The translations under genes and the position numbers were made by a program. 53,745 nucleotides of DNA from assembly GCA_002304835.1 (NCBI GenBank), contig DBPK01000027.1, forward strand, positions 36,780 to 90,524, written 5' to 3'. How positions within the stretch are numbered: position 1 is the stretch's first letter; each line of letters begins with the position of its first letter. The notes under the pieces were generated by a model. The model saw only the letters and a list, made by a program, of their open reading frames with translations, was not told where the DNA came from and ran no database searches. Shown here piece by piece: positions 1 through 8,495 of the stretch. This DNA is from Firmicutes bacterium UBA1422 (GTDB taxonomy: Bacteria > Bacillota > Clostridia > Peptostreptococcales > Anaerovoracaceae).

Positions 1-542
1 ATATCCGCAGGAAGACCCAGTTCTTTTCCGAGGGCCAGGACTTCTCTTACTGTGATATTTGCCAGAGGACTGAAATCTCCCACGGAATCTCCGTATCTGG
101 TGGAATATCCCACCCAGTCCTCGGAAAGATTACAGGTATTGGCAACTCTGCCGTTAAGAGACTGGGAAGCAGCATAAAGAGTGGCCATACGAAGGCGTGG
201 CTGAAGATTTATCCGAGTGTTTTTTGTTATTTCGGGCAGTTCATTTTCAAGTCGGGACATAAGACCGTTGTAGCAGTCTTCGATGTTTATTTTATATGAT
301 CTTATTCCAAGGTGGGATATGAGTTTATAGGCCATATCGATATCTTCCTGATGACCCTTTGGCATGAGTATGCCTATGACCCTTTCTCTGCCCAGAGCCT
401 CACTGCAAAGAGCAGCCACCACGGAACTGTCTTTACCCCCCGAAACACCTATTATTGCATTGCAGGTGGGACCGGTTTTCTGAAAAAATTCCCGGATCCA
501 TATAACTATTTCATTTTTGGTTTTTTTTGGATCGAAAAACAT
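1..542 (-). CDS. nadE: NH3-dependent NAD+ synthetase, N-terminal part
   Basis: Catalyses ATP-dependent amidation of deamido-NAD+ to NAD+, the last step of NAD synthesis, in the cytosol. The visible 180 residues begin almost directly with the synthetase domain and carry the PP-loop SGGKDSS at residues 34-40, which binds ATP pyrophosphate. There is no N-terminal nitrilase-type glutaminase domain, so this is the short, ammonia-dependent form (about 240-280 residues in the family). The gene runs off the left edge, so its C-terminus is missing. The start at 542 is preceded by GAGAAAGGA at a suitable distance. It is divergent from the YhaM-like gene at 697. Family assignment is firm from the PP-loop and the downstream STRYGDS region. 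Confidence 0.93.
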   Translation of the reverse strand, partial: MFFDPKKTKNEIVIWIREFFQKTGPTCNAIIGVSGGKDSSVVAALCSEALGRERVIGILMPKGHQEDIDMAYKLISHLGIRSYKINIEDCYNGLMSRLENELPEITKNTRINLQPRLRMATLYAASQSLNGRVANTCNLSEDWVGYSTRYGDSVGDFSPLANITVREVLALGKELGLPAD

Positions 543-644
543 AAAAACAAATCCTTTCTCAAGATGATACATATATAAAACAGTATACAACAAAAAATGC
601 CATAGTGAAGCTGAAAATAAACATTCATACCATTTTTTTGTACT

Positions 645-672
645 TTGAATAAGGCAGTCAATAGTATATAAT
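645..672 (+). promoter_or_regulatory. Putative sigma-A promoter of the YhaM-cca unit
   Basis: TTGAAT at 645-650 and a perfect TATAAT at 667-672 are separated by 16 bp, 25 bp before the start at 697. It lies in the 154-bp divergent region between nadE and the YhaM-like gene. Assigned by matching consensus only. Confidence 0.55.
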
Positions 673-696
673 TGTCCTATAAAAAGGAGAAAAACA

Positions 697-1674
697 ATGA
701 AAGATATTTATATAGCCAACATAGGAGACAAAAAGGAAATAAGTGAATTTTTTATGGTAAAAATGATCGCTGTCAAGATGGGATCAAACAAGAAACAGTA
801 TCTGGATATTTTGCTTTCTGATATGACCGGTGAGATAACGGGTAAAAAATGGGACCTGGCCGATGAAGAGCTGGAAGGGCTTTCACATATAGAGGCGGGG
901 GATATTGTGAAAATAAAGGCCCAGGTCACTGAATGGAACGGGCAGAAGCAGCTCAAGATAACCAAAATACGCAAAGGGCAGAAGGAAGATCTGCAGGATA
1001 TCAAAGATTATATAAAGGCGGCCCCCGAAAAGCCCGAAGAAATGTATGGATACATATTTGACAGAGCCGAAAAGATCAATGACAGCGACCTTGAGAAGCT
1101 TTGTATAAAAGTCCTTAAAGACAATAAAGAAAAGCTCATGTATTATCCGGCGGCTCAGAAAAATCATCATGCTGAAATGGCCGGGCTGCTGTGGCATATG
1201 AAACGGATGCTTATGACGGCGGAAAAAGTATGCCAGGTATACAGCGGGCTTGACAAAGATCTGGTGGCTGCTGGAGTCATACTTCATGACACCGAAAAAA
1301 TAAGAGAGATCGAGGCAAACGAATACGGTATATCCGACGGATATTCATTTGAAGGAATGATGCTGGGACATATAGTACAGAGCATAAAAGTGCTGGATAA
1401 AGAGATGACAGAAATGGATTTTCCACCGGAAAAACGGATAATGGTTGAGCATATGATACTCTCACATCATTATGAACCGGAATACGGAAGCCCAAAAAAA
1501 CCCCTTTTTCCTGAAGCAGAGATCCTTCATTATCTGGATATGATAGATGCCAGGATGTACGACATGGAAAAGGCCATCGAAAAAACAATGCCCGGTGAAT
1601 TCAGTGAAAGGGTCTGGACTATGGAGAACAGAAGGATATACAGACGTATCGAAAAGGAGGAAACAGAAAAGTGA
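697..1674 (+). CDS. YhaM-like 3'-5' exoribonuclease (OB fold + HD domain)
   Basis: A 325-residue protein of the YhaM family, cytosolic metal-dependent 3'-5' exonucleases acting on RNA and single-stranded DNA. Residues 1 to about 100 form an OB-type nucleic-acid-binding domain. An HD phosphohydrolase domain follows at about 155-290: conserved histidines in the LLWHMKR segment, the HD pair in ILHDTEKI, and HH in LSHHYEPE. The residues right after HD are TEK rather than the usual IGK, but the metal-binding His and Asp are present. RBS AAAAGGAG precedes the ATG. Its stop overlaps the cca start by 4 bases (GTGA), implying translational coupling. Length matches B. subtilis YhaM (about 314 aa). Confidence 0.85.
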   Translation: MKDIYIANIGDKKEISEFFMVKMIAVKMGSNKKQYLDILLSDMTGEITGKKWDLADEELEGLSHIEAGDIVKIKAQVTEWNGQKQLKITKIRKGQKEDLQDIKDYIKAAPEKPEEMYGYIFDRAEKINDSDLEKLCIKVLKDNKEKLMYYPAAQKNHHAEMAGLLWHMKRMLMTAEKVCQVYSGLDKDLVAAGVILHDTEKIREIEANEYGISDGYSFEGMMLGHIVQSIKVLDKEMTEMDFPPEKRIMVEHMILSHHYEPEYGSPKKPLFPEAEILHYLDMIDARMYDMEKAIEKTMPGEFSERVWTMENRRIYRRIEKEETEK

Positions 1675-2966
1675 TAAAGCTTCCAAAAGAAGTAAATAAT
1701 ATAATCAAGGCCCTCGAAAAGAAAGGCTTTTCTGCCTATGCTGTGGGAGGATGTGTAAGAGACTCTCTGACAGGACAACAACCTATTGACTGGGATCTTG
1801 CCACAAATGCAGAATTAAAGGATATGAAAAAAATATTTCCCGCGGCAAAAGTAATAAGTGAAAAATATAGTGTCATAAGGATAGATCATACAAAAGAGGG
1901 AGATGATGATGGGATAATAGCAGATGTGGCCACTTTCAGAAAAGAAGGTCCTTATTCTGATAAAAGGCGTCCTGACAGCGTGGAATTCGTCCAAAGAATA
2001 GAAGAAGATCTCAAACGCAGGGATTTTACTGTTAATGCCATCGCAGATAACCCTTCAGGGAAAATAGTAGATCCTTTTGGAGGAAGAAAAGACATAGAAA
2101 ACCGGCTTATAAGAACGGTCGGGGAGCCCATGGAAAGGTTTTCGGAAGATCCTCTTAGAATGATAAGAGCTGTGAGGGTGGCAGCGGAACTTGATTTTGA
2201 TATACATAAAAAGACGTATGAAGCCATCGTGGCAAACTCAGGACTGCTGTCAGAAGCAAATATAAAAAAAATCAGAGAAGAATTTGAGCGGATCATAACT
2301 GCTCCAAACGCAGGCAAAGGGCTGAGAATGCTGGCAGGGGCAGACCTTATGCCGGCCATAATAGGTGATGTGGCGGCAAAGCTGAACAGAAGACAAATGC
2401 AACAGTTCTCGACTCTATGTGACAACATAGACAAGACAAAACCTGTACTTAAAAGGCGCCTTGGACTCTTTTATACCTGTTTTGAAGAAAAAAAAGGCAT
2501 GCAGGCCATTGAGATGCTGGATTATGACGAAAACACAAAAGAATCACTGAAGGACGCCCTTCTTATGATGGAGAAGCTTCATTTCTTGAGAACAGGAGTA
2601 GATCTGAAAGCTTTCCTTGTTAAATACGGACCGAAAAGATATGAATATCTGGACAATCTTTCCAAGGCTCAGAGAATCGTCTATGATCTGGGAGACGCAA
2701 AAATAATATCCAGGCATGAACTTCTCAAAATGATAAAAGACAACAATGAGCCCGTATATATAGAGGATCTTGCCGTAAACGGCGACGATATAATAAAAGC
2801 CGGTATAGCAGAAGGAGAACAGGTGGGGCACCTTTTACTGATGCTTACGGATATAGTCCATAAAAAACCAAAGGACAACAATAAGAAAACATTACTGAAA
2901 TATGCAAGAAAGTTCAACAAAAACAAACTGGCAGCCAGAACAAGAAAGGTAAAGTGGCTTAGATAA
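1671..2966 (+). CDS. cca: CCA-adding tRNA nucleotidyltransferase
   Basis: Adds or repairs the 3' CCA end of tRNAs. It is a class II nucleotidyltransferase of 431 aa. The head domain shows GGCVRDSL near residue 27 followed by DWDLAT, which holds the catalytic Asp pair. The RRDFTVNA and DPFGG motifs and the RMIRAVR segment follow at about 115-175, as in CCA enzymes and poly(A) polymerases. The C-terminal half is helical and ends in a very basic tail. The start is GTG at 1671, overlapping the upstream stop by 4 bases, with GGAGG 10-15 bases upstream. Bacterial poly(A) polymerase cannot be fully excluded by eye, but the DWDLAT and RRDF context favours CCA addition. Confidence 0.9.
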   Translation: MIKLPKEVNNIIKALEKKGFSAYAVGGCVRDSLTGQQPIDWDLATNAELKDMKKIFPAAKVISEKYSVIRIDHTKEGDDDGIIADVATFRKEGPYSDKRRPDSVEFVQRIEEDLKRRDFTVNAIADNPSGKIVDPFGGRKDIENRLIRTVGEPMERFSEDPLRMIRAVRVAAELDFDIHKKTYEAIVANSGLLSEANIKKIREEFERIITAPNAGKGLRMLAGADLMPAIIGDVAAKLNRRQMQQFSTLCDNIDKTKPVLKRRLGLFYTCFEEKKGMQAIEMLDYDENTKESLKDALLMMEKLHFLRTGVDLKAFLVKYGPKRYEYLDNLSKAQRIVYDLGDAKIISRHELLKMIKDNNEPVYIEDLAVNGDDIIKAGIAEGEQVGHLLLMLTDIVHKKPKDNNKKTLLKYARKFNKNKLAARTRKVKWLR

Positions 2967-3002
2967 CCCGCTTATCTTACCGGGAAAAAAGAAATATAAT
3001 AT

Positions 3003-3030
3003 TTGCATTGAGAGGAAAAAATGATATAAT
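3003..3030 (+). promoter_or_regulatory. Extended -10 promoter of the bactofilin gene
   Basis: A perfect TATAAT at 3025-3030 is preceded by TG one base upstream (TGaTATAAT). A weak -35 (TTGCAT, 3003-3008) lies 16 bp away. The predicted transcript has a leader of about 80 nt before the ATG at 3118. The bactofilin gene therefore appears to have its own promoter, separate from cca. Confidence 0.6.
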
Positions 3031-3117
3031 AATGCAGTAGATTAACAAAATGTTGATGAAGTGTATTCGCAAAGGAGTTGTTATTCGAAGAGAAATTACT
3101 ATAACGGAGGGATTAAA

Positions 3118-3765
3118 ATGGAAAAAAAGAATTATTTTGATAAAGCAGCAGATATGAGCAAGAATGCCAACGTTAAGGCACAGCCAATTGTTATCGGAAA
3201 TGGTACAATAATAATCGGGGACATTTTTTCCACAGGTATCGTGGAGATACAAGGGGAAGTAAAGGGTAATGTCAATACGACTGAAGATCTTGAGGTTTCC
3301 GGCAAGATAGAAGGAGATATAAAGGGCAAAAATATAATGCTCAATAAAGCTTCTATAAAAGGCAGGATAGATGCTGAAAACGATGTGGAAATGAAAGAAT
3401 GTACGATCCTCGGGGATGTTCATGCGGCCAGTATCATACTGGACAGCAGAATGAAAGGAACTTTATATGCAAAAGAGAAAGTCGAACTTGATTCGGGAGC
3501 CATACTTATTGGTGATATAGATACAAAAAAAGTGGCAGTAGATATGGGAGCAAAGGTCAAAGGCAGTATTACAAGCAAGGAGATAAACGTAAAGGATGAT
3601 GAGTTTGATTTTGAAGTAAATCCTCCCCGCGATCTTGGAGCACCAAAAAAGGAAAACAGTTCTTTTTTCAATAATGATGTGCCGGAAAAAAATGGTGAAA
3701 ATAAGCTTTCGGGAACGGTAACAGATGACGGAAAAGAAAACAAAGATAAAGGTGTTATCAAATAA
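3118..3765 (+). CDS. Bactofilin family cytoskeletal protein
   Basis: Bactofilins polymerise without nucleotide into membrane-associated filaments that help localise envelope and wall-modifying machinery. The 215-residue protein has a short hydrophilic N-terminus, then a right-handed beta-helix core at about residues 30-150 made of repeating short strands with regularly placed Gly, Val and Ile (for example GEVKGNV, GKIEGDI, GKIKGRI-like turns). A polar, Asp/Lys/Asn-rich tail of about 60 residues follows. I chose the ATG at 3118 because GGAGG lies 7 bases upstream; an in-frame GTG at 3061 would add 19 residues but has no convincing RBS. The gene has its own promoter and terminator, so it is probably monocistronic. 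Confidence 0.9.
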   Translation: MEKKNYFDKAADMSKNANVKAQPIVIGNGTIIIGDIFSTGIVEIQGEVKGNVNTTEDLEVSGKIEGDIKGKNIMLNKASIKGRIDAENDVEMKECTILGDVHAASIILDSRMKGTLYAKEKVELDSGAILIGDIDTKKVAVDMGAKVKGSITSKEINVKDDEFDFEVNPPRDLGAPKKENSSFFNNDVPEKNGENKLSGTVTDDGKENKDKGVIK

Positions 3766-3782
3766 CTTTTGTTTGAGCAGAC

Positions 3783-3820
3783 AGATGGCGTCACATATGT
3801 GAACGCCATCTTTTACTATT
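3783..3820 (+). terminator. Rho-independent terminator after the bactofilin gene
   Basis: Arms AGATGGCGT (3783-3791) and ACGCCATCT (3803-3811) pair perfectly. The loop CACATATGTG can extend the stem by three more pairs with an ATAT cap and one bulged A. A TTTT run follows, so this separates the bactofilin gene from recD2. Confidence 0.85.
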
Positions 3821-3871
3821 TAGGGTGAACGATGCATAGGAATAGTAAAATGATTTCACCGGGGAGCAGGA

Positions 3872-6091
3872 ATGACTGAAAAAAAAGCAGAAATAAAAGA
3901 AATAATTTTTCATAACAAAGAAAATGCCTATACTATTGCTTATGCGGAGTCGGAAGAAGAAAGTTTCACCGCCCTGGGTATACTGCCCGGTTGTAAAAAA
4001 GGCAGCACTTTTATTCTTCGGGGAGATTTCAGGGTACATCCAAAATACGGGGAGCAGTTTGTATTCAGTCATAGCCACGAGGTCCTTCCTTCCTCTGAAG
4101 AGGGTATAGAGGGGTTTCTTGCTTCCGGAGTTTTGAAGGGGATCGGTCCAAAGGCGGCAAAGGCAATAGCATCAAAATTCAGAGAAGAAACTTTCAGAAT
4201 AATAGAAGAAGAGCCTGAAAGACTTACAGAAGTGCCGGGGATAGGCAAAAAAAGGGCTGCGTCCATAGCAGAAGCTTTTAAGTCACACAAAGAATTTGCT
4301 GAAATGACTTTGTATTTCCAACAGTTTGGAATAAGTGCCGAGTATGTCATGAAACTTTACAGAGTATATGGTAAAGATACAATAGAAGCAGTAAAAGAAA
4401 ATCCTTACAGACTTACAGAAGATGTTTTCGGGATAGGCTTCAAAAAGGCTGATTTTATTGCCGAAAAAATGGGGGTGGCCAAAGATGATGAATGGAGGAT
4501 AAAAAGTGGGATCAAATTCGTTTTGATGCACTTCGCCGCATCGGGCAGTACTTTTGTGCCGCAAAAGGAACTTTGTGAAAAAGCAGGGGAGTTGATGGAT
4601 ATTGAAAGCTTTGTCATAAATGATGTGCTTGCGGCAATGGCTTTTGAAGATGATATAAGAATAGAAAAAATTGAAAACAGGAATGTGGTATTTCTTATGC
4701 CCTATTTTATGGCAGAACAAAATGTGTGCAAAAGGTTGTTAAGTCTTGAGAAAGCAGATCTTAAACCCGTCAGCACGGATATGGGAAGCCTTATTGCTGC
4801 CGCTGAGGCAGATACCGGTATAATCTTTTCGGAAGATCAGAAATATGCCGTCAAGACTTCCATCAATAATGGGGTTTGTGTTATAACCGGAGGTCCGGGC
4901 ACCGGGAAAACCACAATAATAAACGGAATAATAAAAATATTGATAAAAAGTGATATGAGTGTGGCTGTGGCGGCACCCACGGGAAGAGCGGCAAAAAGAA
5001 TAACCGAGACCACGGGATATGAAGCTTCCACGATCCACAGACTTCTTGAATACTATTATTCGGAATCTGAAGGGACCATGTTCTTCGGAAGAAATGGGGA
5101 AAATCCTCTTGAACAGGACGCTGTTATAATAGATGAAAGTTCCATGATAGATCTGATGCTTATGAACGGACTCCTGAATGCCATAAAAGCGGGGACAAGA
5201 CTTATAATGGTGGGAGATTCGGATCAGCTTCCTTCTGTGGGAGCCGGCAATGTGCTTAGAGACATACTGGAAAGTGAATTCATATATTCCGTAAAATTAA
5301 ACGAGATATTCAGACAGGCGGCAGAAAGCCTTATTGTTGTAAATGCACACAGGATAAACAGAGGAGAATACCCCGACTGCAATACAAATGATAACGACTT
5401 TTTTATGATCAGGAGAAAAAGTGAAAGAGAGGTGCTGGATTCCATACTGGAGCTTTGTGAAAACAGACTGCCCTCCTACTATAAGGATCTGGATCCCTCA
5501 AAAGATATACAGGTATTGACACCTGTAAGAAAAGGGCTTCTGGGGTGTTTAAATCTCAATAAAGAGATCCAGAGCATAATCAATCCTCCCCATGAACGAC
5601 TTTCAGAAAAGAAATACGGAGAAAAGATCTTTCGTGAAAATGACAAGGTGATGCAGATAAAAAACAATTATATGCTCAAATGGAAGAAATCAGATGATTT
5701 TACCGAAGGAGAAGGAGTTTTCAACGGTGATGTGGGAACCATAAAAAAAATAGACAATGACTTCAATGAACTTACGGTAGAGTATGACGGCAACAGGTAT
5801 GTTGTTTATGATTTTTCCCAGTTGGATGAACTGGAACCTGCGTATGCCGTTACGGTACATAAAAGTCAGGGTAGTGAATTCCCTGTGGTCGTGATCCCCG
5901 TATCCTGGTTCCCGCCTGTGCTATCCACCAGAAATCTTCTTTATACTGCTGTAACAAGGGCAAAAAAAGCTGTTATAATAGTAGGATCTGAAACAAGAAT
6001 GCAGGCAATGGTTGATAACAACAGCATCAAAGAGCGCTATTCCGGACTCAAGGCAAGACTTCAAATGCTCCTTGACAGTGAAAAAATCTAA
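3872..6091 (+). CDS. recD2: RecD2-type ATP-dependent 5'-3' DNA helicase
   Basis: A 739-residue superfamily 1B helicase of the RecD2/YrrC type, which works without RecB/RecC in replication-fork maintenance and repair. The N-terminal about 330 residues hold the OB/helix-hairpin-helix part typical of RecD2, including EVPGIGKKRA-like HhH motifs. The motor core follows: Walker A GGPGTGKT at 340-347, Walker B VIIDESSMID, motif III GDSDQLPSVG, the C-terminal HKSQGSEFPVVV of the UvrD_C_2 fold and TAVTRAKK. The start at 3872 has GGGGAGCAGGA just upstream. It is 23 bp from the ComF-like gene, suggesting one transcript. No confident promoter is visible in 3821-3871. Confidence 0.93.
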   Translation: MTEKKAEIKEIIFHNKENAYTIAYAESEEESFTALGILPGCKKGSTFILRGDFRVHPKYGEQFVFSHSHEVLPSSEEGIEGFLASGVLKGIGPKAAKAIASKFREETFRIIEEEPERLTEVPGIGKKRAASIAEAFKSHKEFAEMTLYFQQFGISAEYVMKLYRVYGKDTIEAVKENPYRLTEDVFGIGFKKADFIAEKMGVAKDDEWRIKSGIKFVLMHFAASGSTFVPQKELCEKAGELMDIESFVINDVLAAMAFEDDIRIEKIENRNVVFLMPYFMAEQNVCKRLLSLEKADLKPVSTDMGSLIAAAEADTGIIFSEDQKYAVKTSINNGVCVITGGPGTGKTTIINGIIKILIKSDMSVAVAAPTGRAAKRITETTGYEASTIHRLLEYYYSESEGTMFFGRNGENPLEQDAVIIDESSMIDLMLMNGLLNAIKAGTRLIMVGDSDQLPSVGAGNVLRDILESEFIYSVKLNEIFRQAAESLIVVNAHRINRGEYPDCNTNDNDFFMIRRKSEREVLDSILELCENRLPSYYKDLDPSKDIQVLTPVRKGLLGCLNLNKEIQSIINPPHERLSEKKYGEKIFRENDKVMQIKNNYMLKWKKSDDFTEGEGVFNGDVGTIKKIDNDFNELTVEYDGNRYVVYDFSQLDELEPAYAVTVHKSQGSEFPVVVIPVSWFPPVLSTRNLLYTAVTRAKKAVIIVGSETRMQAMVDNNSIKERYSGLKARLQMLLDSEKI

Positions 6092-6114
6092 AAAAATCTG
6101 AAGAAGGCAAAAGC

Positions 6115-6852
6115 ATGAAAATAAAGGAGAATATCTTCGAAGTTATATTCCCTTCGAACATATATTGTATATGCTGCGGAAGCGTGATAGACAAAAGCAG
6201 GCCCTATGCTTTGTGTGATTCCTGCGTCGAAAAATTTCACTGGGCCACCGGTAAAACATGCAAAAAATGCGGTAAGATCCTGGAAGAAACATATAAAAAT
6301 GATTATTGTCATGACTGCATGGATACGAAGCATGTTTTCAGAAAAGGATATACATGTTCCCGTTACGGACTCTATGAAAGAGCAGTAATGATGGATTACA
6401 AGTATAATGACAGATCATATATCGGAAGGAAACTGGCTGAAATAATGGCGGACAGGATGAAAAAAGAAGAGATCATATGGCATATGGTCATACCGGTGCC
6501 GGTGCACCCTTCCAGGGAAAAGAAAAGAGGGTATAATCAGTCAGAACTTCTGGCAAAGTATTTTGCAAAAAAAGCAGATATACCCTTTGACGGCAGTATA
6601 TTGATCAGAAACAAAAATACAGAACCAATGAAGGCTCTGGATCTTGCAGAAAGAAGGAGCAACGTCAAAAATGCATTTTGCATCAAAAAAGGCAGAGAAA
6701 AGGATATAATAGACAAGGAGATCCTTCTTGTAGATGATATTTTCACCACCGGCAGCACTCTTGACAGCTGCAGCCTTGAGCTCATAAGAAAAGGAGCATC
6801 GGCAGTGGATGTGCTGACATTTGCAGCTGGAGGCAATTTATCACTGGGATAG
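6115..6852 (+). CDS. ComF family protein (double zinc ribbon + phosphoribosyltransferase fold)
   Basis: A 245-residue ComF-like protein. The N-terminus has two Cys clusters fit to bind zinc (Cys18/20/21 with 34/37, then CKKC at 49-52 with CHDC at 65-68). A type I phosphoribosyltransferase domain follows, with the PRPP-binding signature VDDIFTTGST near residues 203-212 and KKRGYNQSE at about 140. ComF acts in DNA uptake in naturally competent bacteria; in others its role is unclear. No other competence genes are in view, but recD2 is directly upstream. The stop codon at 6850-6852 touches the 5' edge of the raiA-type RNA. Confidence 0.88.
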   Translation: MKIKENIFEVIFPSNIYCICCGSVIDKSRPYALCDSCVEKFHWATGKTCKKCGKILEETYKNDYCHDCMDTKHVFRKGYTCSRYGLYERAVMMDYKYNDRSYIGRKLAEIMADRMKKEEIIWHMVIPVPVHPSREKKRGYNQSELLAKYFAKKADIPFDGSILIRNKNTEPMKALDLAERRSNVKNAFCIKKGREKDIIDKEILLVDDIFTTGSTLDSCSLELIRKGASAVDVLTFAAGGNLSLG

Positions 6853-7019
6853 AATAGTCGCTTCAGGTCTGTGGTTGAAAGTCCAGGCCAGCTGCGGGCA
6901 AAAGGACCCACGTAAACCGTTTTTGCGGCGAGCATGGCGCAGTCTAGATGTAAGTCCTCCGGACAAAGTCCGGCAGGCAGGTGTGGGGGCAAAGACCAGG
7001 TCAGCTGAAGCGACTATTG
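6852..7019 (+). ncRNA. raiA-motif noncoding RNA
   Basis: A 167-nt non-coding stretch between comF-like and hpf (raiA), bounded by a perfect 14-bp helix: 6853-6866 (AATAGTCGCTTCAG) pairs with 7005-7018 (CTGAAGCGACTATT). Just inside, GTCT (6867-6870) can pair with AGAC (6993-6996). A local hairpin CCGGAC/GTCCGG closes on AAA at 6959-6973. Unpaired stretches are G/A-rich and look conserved, as in a structured RNA. The raiA motif is a known large RNA of Firmicutes and Actinobacteria, typically just upstream of raiA/hpf; in Clostridium it has been linked to sporulation and aggregation phenotypes. The family call rests on position, size and the closing helix; I could not run a covariance model. A weak promoter candidate is CTGACA (6814-6819) with TTTATC (6837-6842). 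Confidence 0.75.
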
Positions 7020-7046
7020 TATTATCAGAAAAGGATATGTTATAAT
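7017..7046 (+). promoter_or_regulatory. Extended -10 promoter of hpf, overlapping the raiA RNA 3' arm
   Basis: A perfect TATAAT at 7041-7046 with an upstream TG (TGtTATAAT) and a poor -35 TTGTAT at 7017-7022, 18 bp away. The -35 overlaps the last bases of the raiA RNA closing helix. The hpf start is 47 bp downstream. Confidence 0.55.
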
Positions 7047-7093
7047 AAAACTGGGCTATTTTATGCATATATTCAGCAAAGGAGGTACATGAA

Positions 7094-7615
7094 ATGAAGG
7101 TTGTGATAACAAGCAAAAATATGAATGCCAACGATCGTCTAAAAGATACTATCGAAAAGAAAATGGAGAAACTAAGCAAATATTTTTCCGATAATATAAT
7201 TGTGAATGTGACCCTTTCAGCAGAGAAAAACAGACAAAAAATAGAAGCAACAATACGGGTAAGAGGTATGATTTTCAGAGCGGAAGACGTATCCGGAGAC
7301 ATTTATGAAGGTATAGATAATGTGGTCGAAAAACTGTCGACTCAAATGTCCAGATTCAAGACCAAGATACAGAAAAAACATAAGGACAATAAGGATTTTG
7401 TGTTTGCGGACTGGCCTGAAGAGGTTCAAGAAGAAATAAAAGTAGTAAAAACAAAAAAATTCGAACTTGAACCAATGACCACGGACGAGGCCATTCTACA
7501 GATGGAAATGCTTGAACATAATTTCTTTATTTTTCTTAACATGGAAACAGACAGCGTAAATGTGGTATATAAGAGAAAGGACGATGACTACGGCCTTTTG
7601 GAGACAACATACTGA
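7094..7615 (+). CDS. hpf: Long-form ribosome hibernation promoting factor
   Basis: Binds the 30S decoding region and dimerises 70S ribosomes into inactive 100S particles during slow growth. At 173 residues it is the long form: an N-terminal beta-alpha-beta-beta-beta-alpha domain (residues 1 to about 100, starting MKVVITSKNM) plus a C-terminal dimerisation domain at about 115-173 with MTTDEAILQMEMLEHNFFIF and VVYKRKDDDYGL. RBS AAAGGAGGT is strong. It is preceded by the raiA RNA and an extended -10 promoter. The same family is named raiA/yvyD/yfiA. Confidence 0.95.
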   Translation: MKVVITSKNMNANDRLKDTIEKKMEKLSKYFSDNIIVNVTLSAEKNRQKIEATIRVRGMIFRAEDVSGDIYEGIDNVVEKLSTQMSRFKTKIQKKHKDNKDFVFADWPEEVQEEIKVVKTKKFELEPMTTDEAILQMEMLEHNFFIFLNMETDSVNVVYKRKDDDYGLLETTY

Positions 7616-7643
7616 TCAAGGGGGCTGACTTAAGAGGAACTGT

Positions 7644-8495
7644 ATGGAAGGATTTTTAAATAATCTGGCATCCGACATAGGAGTTACGGACATTATCGAC
7701 ATACTTATAGTGGCTTTCGTTGCATATAAGATACTGGGCTTCATAAGAGAAAGCAGAGCTGAGCAGCTTGTCAAAGGTCTGCTGGTTTTGGTAGCGGCTT
7801 TTTTTCTATCCGACTGGTTTCAGCTTCATACTCTGAACTGGATATTAAAGGGTACCATGACGGTGGGTATAATCGCCCTTATTGTTGTGTTCCAGCCCGA
7901 GCTCAGACGCGGCCTGGAATACATGGGAAGAAGCAAGATAATAAAACCGGTATTCGGCAAGGTGGATAAAGTCAAGGCCAAAATGATAGTTACGGAATTT
8001 GCTGAGGCACTGGAGACAATGTCCACAGACAAGACCGGAGCGCTTATTGTGATTGAGAGGGAAACAGCCCTGGAGGACATTTGTGAGACCGGTACCATAA
8101 TCAATGCCGATATTTCGGCTGAGCTTATTGTAAATCTTTTTTACGAAGGATCACCTTTGCATGACGGGGCAGTCATTGTGAGGGGCGATAAGCTTTATTC
8201 TGCGGGATGCGTACTTCCACTTACACAAAACAAAAATCTTTCAAAGGATCTGGGAACCAGACATAGAGCAGGCATAGGAATAACAGAGAATTCCGATGCT
8301 CTGGTCCTTGTTGTTTCTGAGGAAACAGGCATAATTTCCATTGCGGAAGACGGTAAACTTGACAGATTTCTTGATATCAAAACAGTTGAAAAGATACTCC
8401 TCAGTGTTTATATAAACAAGGGAAATGACAAACCGGTTTCAGGAATAAAGTCTACAATAAAAAAACTGGGGAGGAAAAAAGATGTTTCAGAATAA
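7644..8495 (+). CDS. cdaA: Membrane diadenylate cyclase CdaA
   Basis: Makes cyclic di-AMP from two ATP, the messenger that controls potassium and osmolyte balance and wall integrity. The 283-residue protein has three hydrophobic segments in residues 15-85, a linker, then the DAC domain with its signature DGA at 174-176 and RHR at 206-208, both catalytic. It overlaps cdaR by 14 bases, and glmM follows, the conserved cdaA-cdaR-glmM arrangement of Firmicutes in which CdaR and GlmM bind and modulate CdaA. RBS AGAGGA precedes the ATG. Expression is probably shared with hpf: only 28 bp separate them, without a terminator. Confidence 0.95.
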   Translation: MEGFLNNLASDIGVTDIIDILIVAFVAYKILGFIRESRAEQLVKGLLVLVAAFFLSDWFQLHTLNWILKGTMTVGIIALIVVFQPELRRGLEYMGRSKIIKPVFGKVDKVKAKMIVTEFAEALETMSTDKTGALIVIERETALEDICETGTIINADISAELIVNLFYEGSPLHDGAVIVRGDKLYSAGCVLPLTQNKNLSKDLGTRHRAGIGITENSDALVLVVSEETGIISIAEDGKLDRFLDIKTVEKILLSVYINKGNDKPVSGIKSTIKKLGRKKDVSE

